Positions 26,201-33,584 of a stretch of 41,320 bases of DNA are shown here, piece by piece. This DNA is from an uncultured Opitutia bacterium (GTDB lineage: Bacteria; Verrucomicrobiota; Verrucomicrobiia; Opitutales; UBA953): contig CAINMU010000081.1 of the NCBI GenBank assembly GCA_903850885.1, forward strand, positions 1-41,320. Direction: 5' to 3'. Under the pieces are notes generated by a model that searched no databases, was not told the origin of the DNA, and was given only the letters and a program-made list of their open reading frames with translations. A program made the translations under genes and the position numbers. How positions within the stretch are numbered: position 1 is the stretch's first letter; every line of letters begins with the position of its first letter.

Positions 26201-26313
26201 CGGTCCGAGAGAATGGGACGGACCTCCCGGTTGAAATCCACGGATTCATCGGCGCCGTAGCTTGTGATGCCCAAGAGGCAGACAAGGACGACGATGTTGC
26301 GGGACGATGACAT
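23230..26313 (-). CDS. PSCyt1 / DUF1549 / LamG / DUF1553 (PSD1) exported cytochrome protein
   Basis: 1027 residues from ATG 26311-26313 with a signal peptide ([16 protein letters not shown]). Order: PSCyt1 haem domain with CYGCH at residues 39-43, DUF1549/PSCyt2 ([55 protein letters not shown], containing a second CxxCH), a LamG/concanavalin-like domain in the middle ([12 protein letters not shown] to SLDEIQLW), then DUF1553/PSD1 ([43 protein letters not shown]). Such proteins are typical of Planctomycetota and Verrucomicrobiota and are thought to be periplasmic electron-transfer or polymer-degrading components. It heads the DUF1501 pair and possibly the whole downstream sugar unit. Confidence 0.92.
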   Translation of the reverse strand: [1027 protein letters not shown]

Positions 26314-26604
26314 CGTAAGGGTAGGACACATAAGCCCAACTGGTTGTTCCTGTAGAGGTTTTTTGAGGTCTCACCTTTTCTGCTCTCTGGCAGTAGGGCT
26401 TTCTTGGCTTCGGCTTGCATTGGCCAAATCTCGCAAATGCTTGCTTGAAGAGTATCAGTCTTAAATCGCTGGCTGGTTATTCACAGTTTGCCCAATTTTT
26501 TTAGGGATTTAAAACTTTATGACTGCTTCAGTCATATCATTCATAAAAGAGTGATTTCGCTCATTTAAACTTGCAAAAATAGCTGATAAATAAGGAATAA
26601 GGGC
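26314..26604. promoter_or_regulatory. AT-rich divergent intergenic region with a palindrome upstream of glmM
   Basis: This 291-bp gap separates the divergent PSD1 and glmM starts and has no convincing gene. Its right half is much more AT-rich than the window. A perfect 7-bp inverted repeat ATGACTG-CTT-CAGTCAT lies at 26519-26535, overlapping a TATCAT that could serve as a -10 box (26534-26539), though no good -35 is 16-18 bp before it. A weaker inverted pair GAGTGA-TT-TCGCTC lies about 20 bp further on. The palindrome may be an operator or a leader hairpin. Confidence 0.45.
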
Positions 26605-27963
26605 ATGGTGACCAAACTCTTCGGAACGGATGGTATCCGTGGCAAAGCCAACGAATATCCCATAACACCCGAAATCGCGCTGCGGACGGGCCAAGCTATT
26701 TCCAGAGTACTCAAGTCGAGCGGGGCTAATCATAACCGCGTCATCATCGGTAAGGACACCCGGATCTCGGGTTATATGTTAGAGACTGCCTTAACGAGCG
26801 GCTTGGTCGGTAGCGGGATGGATGTTTTTCTGGTCGGTCCGATGCCGACTCCGGCAGTCGCTCACTTGACCAAGTCCATGGGTTGTGGCGCCGGCATCAT
26901 GTTAACCGCCTCGCATAATCCTTATGAGGATAACGGGCTGAAGATTTTCGGACCCGATGGGTATAAATTATCCGACCAGCTCGAAGCCTTGGTCGAACAA
27001 GATATCTTATCAGACATCAAAGCCTCCGGCGTGACGGGGGATAAGATTGGCAAAGCTTATCGCATCGATGATGCCCGGGGTCGTTATATCGAATACGCAA
27101 AGCAGAGCTTAGGGCCAGCGTCTCTGGCGGGAATGAAGATCATCGTCGATTGTGGGCATGGCGCAGGCTATCTGCTCGCGCCGCTTATTTTTAAGGAACT
27201 GGGTGCAAAGGTCGTGAAGATGGGCGTCGATCCGGACGGTATGAATATCAATGCCGGCTGTGGAGCTTTACATCCCGAAGCGGCGGGCGTGTTGGTGCGC
27301 GAGCACGGGGCCGACGTCGGCATTTCCTTGGACGGTGACGCGGATCGGGTCATTTTTTCCGACGCCTCTGGCGCGGCGGTCTCCGGGGATCGCATCCTGG
27401 CTCTCTGTGCCTTGGCATTGCATCAGGAAGGCCGCCTCCGCGGCGATAAGATGGTCTGTACGGTCATGTCTAATCTTGGATTACATGAAGCCATGCGTGA
27501 TGCCGGCATCGGCGTGGTGACTACGCCGGTCAGCGACCGCTACGTGATCGAGGCCTTACGGAAGGACGGTCTTTCTTTTGGTGGCGAAAATTCTGGGCAC
27601 CTCATCTTTGCGGATTATGCGACGACCGGGGACGGCATCTTGAGCGCCTTGCAGGTGCTGCGGATGATGCGAAACAAAGGTGCGACTTTGGCCGACCTCG
27701 CTCAAGGCATGCGCGAATACCCGCAGTCGCTCGTTAATATGAAAGTCCAAGCCAAGGTCGCCTTGGAGAAGCTGTCACGCTTGCAGGAAACGCTGGCAAA
27801 GGCTGACGCCGCTTTCGGTCAGACGGGTCGGCACTTGATTCGTTATTCCGGGACGGAGAACAAACTGCGTATCCTCGTCGAACATCGGGAGCAAGGAGAG
27901 GTCGAGCGCTGGTCGAAACTTTTCGCTGACGCCGTTGTGGCCGATTTTGCAGACCTCGCATGA
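26605..27963 (+). CDS. glmM: Phosphoglucosamine mutase
   Basis: 452 residues with the GlmM hallmarks: KLFGTDGIRGKAN at the N-terminus, the phosphoserine active-site loop TASHNPYEDNG (Ser103), the metal-binding DGDADR loop, the sugar-binding GGENSGH, and RYSGTENKLRILVE at the C-terminus. It interconverts glucosamine-6-phosphate and glucosamine-1-phosphate in the cytoplasm on the path to UDP-GlcNAc. The start at ATG 26605 has an AAGGA about nine bases upstream, one of the few Shine-Dalgarno-like sites here. Its stop overlaps the start of the GlmU-like gene (ATGA), and glmS follows. Confidence 0.95.
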   Translation: MVTKLFGTDGIRGKANEYPITPEIALRTGQAISRVLKSSGANHNRVIIGKDTRISGYMLETALTSGLVGSGMDVFLVGPMPTPAVAHLTKSMGCGAGIMLTASHNPYEDNGLKIFGPDGYKLSDQLEALVEQDILSDIKASGVTGDKIGKAYRIDDARGRYIEYAKQSLGPASLAGMKIIVDCGHGAGYLLAPLIFKELGAKVVKMGVDPDGMNINAGCGALHPEAAGVLVREHGADVGISLDGDADRVIFSDASGAAVSGDRILALCALALHQEGRLRGDKMVCTVMSNLGLHEAMRDAGIGVVTTPVSDRYVIEALRKDGLSFGGENSGHLIFADYATTGDGILSALQVLRMMRNKGATLADLAQGMREYPQSLVNMKVQAKVALEKLSRLQETLAKADAAFGQTGRHLIRYSGTENKLRILVEHREQGEVERWSKLFADAVVADFADLA

Positions 27964-28868
27964 AGCCGACGTTTATCTTTGCGGGGTCCCCTGACTCCGC
28001 CGGTTGTCATCCGCTGACGTTGACGCGTTCTTTGGCGGATTTCCCTTTAGCGAATATTTCCTTAAAGCAGCATCAGGCCGCAGCCCTCTTACAGGCAGGC
28101 GTCGGACTGTCATCGGACGCTAAAGCCACACTGGAAGTGCAGGCCGATGCTTGGTTAGATGTCGCCGATATCCTTGCCTTCCTGGCCGATAGTTCCGCCG
28201 GTATCCTGACGCAGACCGACGGTAAGGTCTTGGTCCGAAAAGCCCAGGCTGGTGCTGTTACGCAGGTCGCTTCGAAGTCATTTTCAATTTCCTACAGTTG
28301 GGATCTGCTCCGCGCGAATGAAGCGGCCTTGGCGGCCAAGGTGAAGTTCAGCCGTCCGCTGGAATTTCACCCCTGGTTAGTCCACACGGGGGTACTTTAC
28401 GTCAAGGGTCGATTGCAGCTGGGCAAGGGCACGCGACTCTTACCTGGGGTCGTCATCGAGGGCGATGTCGTCATCGGCGACAATTGTAAGATTGGCCCGC
28501 ATTGTTATATCCGTGGATCCACTTCGATTGGTGATGGTTGCCACATCGGACAGGCCGTAGAGATTAAGAATTCGATTTTACTTAACCAGACGAACGTGGG
28601 TCATCTGGCTTATATCGGTGATTCGATTTTAGGCCAAGGTGTGAACCTGGGCGCCGGTACGATTTCTTCTAATCTTCGTCACGACGGTAAGGCCCATCGG
28701 AGCATGGTCGACGGCGATCTAATCGAAACCGGCCGGCGTAAGCTCGGGACCATCATCGGAGATAAAGTGCATACCGGAATCAATACCTCCATTTACCCCG
28801 GCCGTAAGATTTGGCCGCACCTCACCACTTTACCGGGAGCGATCGTCGAGCGCGACCTGATTTCCTAA
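27960..28868 (+). CDS. GlmU-like left-handed beta-helix acetyltransferase with divergent N-terminal domain
   Basis: 302 residues. The C-terminal two thirds (from about 135) is a left-handed beta-helix of hexapeptide repeats closely like the GlmU acetyltransferase: NVGHLAYIGDSILGQGVNLGAGTI, with His215 at the catalytic His position. The N-terminal part (1-130) starts HPLTLTRSLADFPLANISLK, like the putative sugar nucleotidyltransferase domain of GlmU-family proteins, but lacks the GxGTRM uridylyltransferase signature and is far too short for it. I infer acetylation of glucosamine-1-phosphate, with uridylyl transfer done elsewhere. Overlapping glmM and 6 bp before glmS, it fits that pathway. Confidence 0.85.
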   Translation: MKPTFIFAGSPDSAGCHPLTLTRSLADFPLANISLKQHQAAALLQAGVGLSSDAKATLEVQADAWLDVADILAFLADSSAGILTQTDGKVLVRKAQAGAVTQVASKSFSISYSWDLLRANEAALAAKVKFSRPLEFHPWLVHTGVLYVKGRLQLGKGTRLLPGVVIEGDVVIGDNCKIGPHCYIRGSTSIGDGCHIGQAVEIKNSILLNQTNVGHLAYIGDSILGQGVNLGAGTISSNLRHDGKAHRSMVDGDLIETGRRKLGTIIGDKVHTGINTSIYPGRKIWPHLTTLPGAIVERDLIS

Positions 28869-28874
28869 ACTTTT

Positions 28875-30710
28875 ATGTGTGGCATCATCGGATATGTCGG
28901 TCGCGCGTCCGCGACTCCTGTTCTCTTAGGCGGCTTACGCCGTCTTGAATACCGCGGTTACGACTCGGCGGGGATGGCGCTCCAGGAAGGCAGCGAACTC
29001 CGGGTCGCGAGGGCCGTCGGCAAAGTTGCTAAACTGAGCGAAAAGATTGACCTCACCTGGAGCGAGGAGCTTCAAGGCCGATGCACCGTTGGCATCGCCC
29101 ATACGCGCTGGGCCACGCACGGGGCACCGACCGAAGCGAATGCGCACCCGCATCGGGATGCCTCGCAACGGATCTGCTTGGTTCATAATGGCATCATCGA
29201 AAATTACCGGAATATCCGGCAAAAGCTTGAAGCCAAAGGACATGTTTTTGTCTCGGAGACCGATACCGAAGCACTCTCACGGCTAGTCGGCGAATTTTAT
29301 AAGGGCGACCTACGTCAGGCGGTCACCCGCGCACTGCGACAGGTCGAAGGCGCTTATGGCATCGCGGTCATGGCCGCGGATGAGCCGGGTGTCATCGTCG
29401 CCGCCCGCAAGGGCAGTCCTCTGGTCATCGGCGTCGGTGAAGGCGAATGCTTGGTCGCCTCCGATGCGTCGGCTTTGGTGGCCCATACGCGCCGGGTGAT
29501 TTATCTGAACGACGGCGACATTGCTTTGCTGAAAGCGGATTCGGTCCAGATCACCGATATCGACCATGCGCCGATTGAGCGCGACGTCGCCGACCTTGAA
29601 CTCGAAGCGGGAGCCGTCGAAAAGGGAGGTTTCGAGCATTTCATGCTCAAGGAAATCTATGAGCAACCGGAGTCGGTACGTAACGCTCTCCGGGGTCGTA
29701 TCGATGCCCAGCAGGGGACGGCGGTCTTGTCCGGCATGGGTACCTCGCCGCGCGAATTGGCCGAAATCCGTCGGATCGTCATGGTCGGTTGCGGTACTTC
29801 CCTCCATGCTGGCATGGTCGGTGAGTTCGCCTTCGAGGAGTTAGCCACAATATCCTCGGAGGTTCAGCAAGCGGCCGAGTTCCGTTATCGTAATCCGATT
29901 GTCGATGCGCACGACCTGGTGATCGCCATTTCGCAATCGGGTGAGACGGCTGATACTTTGGCTGCCGTCCGTGAGGCGAAGGAGAAGGGCACGATGGTCA
30001 TGGGGTTGGTGAACGTGGTGGGCTCCACGATCGCCCGCGAAACCGGTCGCGGCGTCTACTTGCATGCCGGGCCTGAAATTTCCGTGGCTTCGACCAAGGC
30101 TTTTACCGGCCAGGTTACGGTATTATTATTGATGGCGTTGAAACTTGGCCGGAGCCGACACCTTTCGGCGGAGCGTGGTTTGGCTATTGCCCAGCAGCTT
30201 CAAAGCCTGCCTGAGCTGATTGAAACAGTGTTAGCGCAGAATGATGCCATCGCCCAGGTGGCGGCCGTCATTGCTCCCCATGAGCATGCCTTCTTCTTGG
30301 GGCGTGGGCCGATGCATCCGGTGGCCTTGGAAGGCGCCTTGAAATTGAAGGAAATATCTTACATCCATGCGGAAGGTTACCATGCGGCCGAATTAAAACA
30401 TGGCCCGATCGCCTTACTCACGCCGGGTACACCGGTCGTGGTCATCGCCAATCAGTCTCCCGTGGTGGATAAGGTGCTGAGTAACGCGGAAGAATGTCGC
30501 GCCCGCGGCGCCCAGGTCATTGCGCTCGTGTCGCAGACTGGCTCCGCGGCTGTGGCCGATCATGTAATCCGGATTCCTGATTGTGATCCGCTCGTGGCGA
30601 CCATCCCCGCCGCGGTGGCCTTGCAATTGCTTGCCTATCACGTGGCTCGGTTGCGCGGTTGCGCCATCGATCAGCCGCGTAACCTGGCGAAGTCGGTGAC
30701 AGTCGAATAA
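28875..30710 (+). CDS. glmS: Glutamine-fructose-6-phosphate aminotransferase (isomerising)
   Basis: 611 residues, the normal GlmS length. The N-terminal nucleophile Cys2 (MCGIIGYVG) and the glutaminase motifs HTRWATHGAP and HNGIIENY are present. Two SIS domains follow, with VGCGTSLHAGMVGEF, ISQSGETADTLAAVREA and STKAFTGQVTVLLL, and the C-terminus DQPRNLAKSVTVE is complete. It makes glucosamine-6-phosphate from fructose-6-phosphate and glutamine, the first step to UDP-GlcNAc. It is third in the glmM/GlmU-like/glmS unit. No glmS ribozyme is seen, and the leader is only 6 bp. Confidence 0.96.
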   Translation: MCGIIGYVGRASATPVLLGGLRRLEYRGYDSAGMALQEGSELRVARAVGKVAKLSEKIDLTWSEELQGRCTVGIAHTRWATHGAPTEANAHPHRDASQRICLVHNGIIENYRNIRQKLEAKGHVFVSETDTEALSRLVGEFYKGDLRQAVTRALRQVEGAYGIAVMAADEPGVIVAARKGSPLVIGVGEGECLVASDASALVAHTRRVIYLNDGDIALLKADSVQITDIDHAPIERDVADLELEAGAVEKGGFEHFMLKEIYEQPESVRNALRGRIDAQQGTAVLSGMGTSPRELAEIRRIVMVGCGTSLHAGMVGEFAFEELATISSEVQQAAEFRYRNPIVDAHDLVIAISQSGETADTLAAVREAKEKGTMVMGLVNVVGSTIARETGRGVYLHAGPEISVASTKAFTGQVTVLLLMALKLGRSRHLSAERGLAIAQQLQSLPELIETVLAQNDAIAQVAAVIAPHEHAFFLGRGPMHPVALEGALKLKEISYIHAEGYHAAELKHGPIALLTPGTPVVVIANQSPVVDKVLSNAEECRARGAQVIALVSQTGSAAVADHVIRIPDCDPLVATIPAAVALQLLAYHVARLRGCAIDQPRNLAKSVTVE

Positions 30711-30795
30711 CTTTAATACGGTTATTATTTCTGGGTATTAGTCCTTAGGTCCTTCCGATTGCAGGGAGTCGGCCCGTTCATTTGCTTGTCCTGCC

Positions 30796-31119
30796 ATGAG
30801 CACCCCTCCCAAGAAAACCTGCCGTCTCTGCCGCAAAGCCAAACCCCTTGAATTATTTCATCGGTTGCATGGCTCGGCGGCTTTGCACCCCTTCTGTAAG
30901 CCCTGTTTGGGGACTACGGTCCAACAACGTTTCAAGGAGCGAGCGGTCAAACGGCGCGTGAACAAGAAAGAATGTGCCCAATGCGCACAGGAATTACCCT
31001 TGCAGATGTTCCATTGGCTGACGGCCTCGGGGACCCATCACAGTTACTGCCGCGCCTGCCATGCTGCCTATATGGCCGATCGCTATCGCCGACTCTTGGC
31101 CAAGCGGAGAACCCTTTAA
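30796..31119 (+). CDS. Small protein with two identical-spacing zinc ribbons
   Basis: 107 residues, highly basic, composed of an internal duplication. Each half has C-x2-C-x21-C-x2-C (Cys9/12/34/37 and Cys60/63/85/88) with matching landmarks PL-x2-FH after the first pair and an aromatic residue before the third Cys. Each unit is followed by a basic tail (KERAVKRR and RRLLAKRR). The pattern resembles the zinc ribbons found in some HNH-associated nucleic-acid-binding proteins, but no HNH catalytic residues are seen. Nucleic-acid binding is my inference. It lies between glmS and a convergent tRNA-Lys pair. Confidence 0.72.
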   Translation: MSTPPKKTCRLCRKAKPLELFHRLHGSAALHPFCKPCLGTTVQQRFKERAVKRRVNKKECAQCAQELPLQMFHWLTASGTHHSYCRACHAAYMADRYRRLLAKRRTL

Positions 31120-31131
31120 AAGGTTTCCCGC

Positions 31132-31206
<75 letters not shown>

Positions 31207-31303
31207 AGACAGCGGGATGTGAATGAGTGCAATTCGCTGGCAGGAGTTCAAGAGCAAATGCAGCTAAATCGACAAGGCCGCCGGCCAGGGATGGTTTGAT
31301 TCG

Positions 31304-31378
31304 TGGTGGCTGGACCGGGACTCGAACCCGGAACCAATTGATTAAAAGTCAACTGCTCTACCATTGAGCTATCCAGCC
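31304..31378 (-). tRNA. tRNA-Lys (anticodon UUU)
   Basis: A complete 75-nt cloverleaf with encoded CCA, nearly the same as the CUU gene 97 bp downstream. Acceptor GGCTGGA/TCCAGCC, identical D arm and anticodon stem, loop CTTTTAA (anticodon TTT at 31344-31346), T arm CCGGG-TTCGAGT-CCCGG. The stem changes relative to the other copy are paired, so both genes look functional and likely share one transcript. Confidence 0.97.
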
Positions 31379-31438
31379 TCTACGAACCAAATCGATACAA
31401 GCCATCAAATGACCGTTGGTAAAGTAATTTCTGACCCT

Positions 31439-32002
31439 TTAACGTTCACCTCTTTGACGTAAGGCCTCGAAGAGGCAAACGCCTGCAGATACGGAGACAT
31501 TGAGACAGGGGACCGCACCAAGCATGGGGATGCGAAGCAAGAAATCGCAGGTCTCGGCGGTCAGGTGTCTGATGCCGTCGCCTTCGGCGCCAAGGATGAT
31601 GGCCAGGGGGCCGGACAGTTTTGCGTCGAAGAGCGATTGGCTGGTCTTGTGATCGCTTGTGCCAGCAACCCATACGCCGGCATCCTTGAGTTTAACCAAG
31701 GCGTTGCGGAGATTGTTGGCTTGGACGATGGGGAGCGTTTCCGCGGCGCCCACCGCTACCTTACGCACGGTTTCGTTGACTGGAGCCGAGTTCTTCTTGG
31801 TGATGATGACAAAGGCGCAACCTGCGCATTCGGCCGTTCGGATGCAGGCCCCGAGGTTATGCGGGTCCTGAACTCCATCGAGAATTAGGATGAGCGGATT
31901 CTTATGTTCGGAGAGCAGGGCCGTAATGTCCCCCTCATCATAAAGTTTGAGAGGCTTATTTAAGTCCGCATGACGCGGGGCGCGGTCATTGCTCCGGGCC
32001 AT
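31439..32002 (-). CDS. TrmH/SpoU-family RNA 2'-O-methyltransferase
   Basis: 187 residues of a SPOUT fold: motif 1 ILDGVQDPHNLGACIRTAECAG, motif 2 LAIILGAEGDGIR, motif 3 IPMLGAVPCLNVSVSAGVCLFEAL. It transfers methyl from SAM to a ribose 2'-OH in rRNA or tRNA; RlmB-like is closest, but the target cannot be assigned. The L30e-like N-terminal substrate domain of RlmB is absent, so this is a short form. The frame extends to 32086, but ATG 32000-32002 leaves an 8-bp gap to asd, and the extra N-terminus would lie inside asd. It probably follows asd on one transcript. Confidence 0.88.
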   Translation of the reverse strand: MARSNDRAPRHADLNKPLKLYDEGDITALLSEHKNPLILILDGVQDPHNLGACIRTAECAGCAFVIITKKNSAPVNETVRKVAVGAAETLPIVQANNLRNALVKLKDAGVWVAGTSDHKTSQSLFDAKLSGPLAIILGAEGDGIRHLTAETCDFLLRIPMLGAVPCLNVSVSAGVCLFEALRQRGER

Positions 32003-32010
32003 CGTCGTGC

Positions 32011-33030
32011 TTAGCGGCGGGCGAGCCGACCGCGGGCATGGAGGGCTTCCGCGATCTGGATGGCATTGAGGGCTGCGCCTTTCCAAAGTTGGTCTCCGCT
32101 TACCCAGAGAGACAGACCGTTATCAAAAAGGGTGTCTTTGCGGAGGCGGCCGACGCCGCATTTTTCTTTGCCGGCATAATCAAGCGGCATGGGGTATTTC
32201 TTATTGGCTGGATCATCGCATAACTCGGCACCGGGGAAGTTGCGGATGGCCTGACGAGCGACGGTCAGGTCGACCGGACGTTCAAATTCAGCGCTGATGG
32301 CAATGGAGTGGGCCCGGAAGACCGGAACGCGCACGCAAGTCGTCGTCACTTTGAGGTCAGGCAGATCCATGATTTTGCGACCTTCGTTGAGCATCTTCAT
32401 TTCTTCCTTGGTGTAACCGTCTTCCTGGAAGGAGTCGACCTGCGGGATGACGTTGAAGTTAATCGTGTGAGGATAAACTTTGGCGGGGGAACTTTCGCCG
32501 CGAGCCCATGCTCGGGCTTGGGTGTCTAACTCGCGCATGGCCTCGGCTCCCGTGCCGGAGACCGCCTGATAGGTGGAGGCGAAGAAACGCTTGAGACCGA
32601 AAGCTTGATGCAGGGGGTAGAGCCCCATCAAGGCGATGGCGGTCGAGCAGTTGGGATTAGAGATGATACCTTGATGCGTTTCTAAAGCCTGAGGATTGAT
32701 CTCGGGGATGACCAGGGGGACGGTGGGGTCCATCCGGTAAGCGGAACTGTTGTCAATGACGATGACCCCGCGCTTGACCGCTTCGGGGGCAAGGGCGAGG
32801 GAGATGGAGCCGCCAGCGCTGAAAATAGCAAAATCAAGGCCATCAAACGCTTCGGGCTTGGCTTCCTGGACGGTCCATTCCCGGCCTCCGTAGGTTACCT
32901 TGGTCCCCGCGGAGCGAGCGGAAGCCAGGGGGCGGAGTTCCGCGACCGGGAAGTTCCGCTTGGCCATTAATGCCAGCAGTTCTTGACCCACCGCGCCTGT
33001 CACGCCCACGATGCCGATACGATATGCCAT
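32011..33030 (-). CDS. asd: Aspartate-semialdehyde dehydrogenase
   Basis: 339 residues, normal for Asd. N-terminal Rossmann motif GVTGAVGQELL, catalytic Cys128 in SNPNCSTAI, and the conserved VRVPVFRAHSIAISAEF containing the substrate-binding His. It reduces aspartyl phosphate to the semialdehyde, leading to lysine/diaminopimelate, threonine and methionine. Diaminopimelate links it to the peptidoglycan genes around. Its start (33028-33030) is only about 14 bp from the divergent L,D-transpeptidase start, so the two promoters must overlap coding sequence. Confidence 0.95.
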   Translation of the reverse strand: MAYRIGIVGVTGAVGQELLALMAKRNFPVAELRPLASARSAGTKVTYGGREWTVQEAKPEAFDGLDFAIFSAGGSISLALAPEAVKRGVIVIDNSSAYRMDPTVPLVIPEINPQALETHQGIISNPNCSTAIALMGLYPLHQAFGLKRFFASTYQAVSGTGAEAMRELDTQARAWARGESSPAKVYPHTINFNVIPQVDSFQEDGYTKEEMKMLNEGRKIMDLPDLKVTTTCVRVPVFRAHSIAISAEFERPVDLTVARQAIRNFPGAELCDDPANKKYPMPLDYAGKEKCGVGRLRKDTLFDNGLSLWVSGDQLWKGAALNAIQIAEALHARGRLARR

Positions 33031-33044
33031 GTTCTGAGTTTGCT

Positions 33045-33584
33045 ATGGTTTTGATGCGGGAGATGTCCGAACGCCTCACAGCGCGGGGTCTCCCTGTTGC
33101 GGAAGATTGCATCGTTGTGTCGATTGACCAGCAAAAACTATGGATTTTAAGCAAAGGGGCCTTGCGTACGTTCGTTATTAGTACGGCCCGCGCAGGTTTG
33201 GGCTGTGTTCAAGATTCTCTGCAAACCCCTTATGGGCTTCATAGAGTGGCAGAAAAGATCGGCTCAGGTGCGCCCGCTAGCATGGTCTTTAAGGCCCGAA
33301 AGGCCACCGGGGTGCTTTCGTCCGATTGGCCGACCCCCGAAGATAATTTGATTACCAGCCGCATCCTTTGGTTGGAGGGTTTGGAGAACGGGGTCAACGC
33401 CGGCAGCAATGCCGCCGGGCAGGTGGTAGATACCAAAGCCCGCTATGTTTATCTTCACGGCACGAATCAGGTCGCAAAACTCGGACAGCCGAACAGCCAC
33501 GGGTGCGTGCTGCTTTCCGATGCGGATATCATCCATATCTTCGATATCACTCCGGTCGGTACACCGGTCTTGATCCGGGCTTAG
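33045..33584 (+). CDS. L,D-transpeptidase (YkuD domain)
   Basis: About 179 residues carrying a YkuD domain with the His/Cys catalytic motif SHGCVLLSDADI (Cys154 from this start, 33504-33506) and the upstream HGTNQ. It would form 3-3 crosslinks or attach proteins to peptidoglycan. ATGs at 33045, 33054 and 33063 are all possible; the domain starts soon after each. No signal peptide is visible from any of them, odd for an enzyme acting on periplasmic peptidoglycan. The stop (33582-33584) overlaps the stop of the convergent mrdA by 4 bp. Confidence 0.86.
   Translation: MVLMREMSERLTARGLPVAEDCIVVSIDQQKLWILSKGALRTFVISTARAGLGCVQDSLQTPYGLHRVAEKIGSGAPASMVFKARKATGVLSSDWPTPEDNLITSRILWLEGLENGVNAGSNAAGQVVDTKARYVYLHGTNQVAKLGQPNSHGCVLLSDADIIHIFDITPVGTPVLIRA

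Noticed and set aside
26264-26464. 66-residue plus-strand frame in the PSD1-glmM gap
   Set aside because: It begins antisense to the PSD1 signal peptide, has no start context and no recognisable feature.
28869-28874. Possible glmS ribozyme
   Set aside because: Only 6 bp separate glmS from the upstream gene and no ribozyme core is seen.
30711-30795. TAATAC...GTATTA inverted pair after glmS as terminator
   Set aside because: Six-bp AT-rich stem with a long loop and no T tract; too weak to call.
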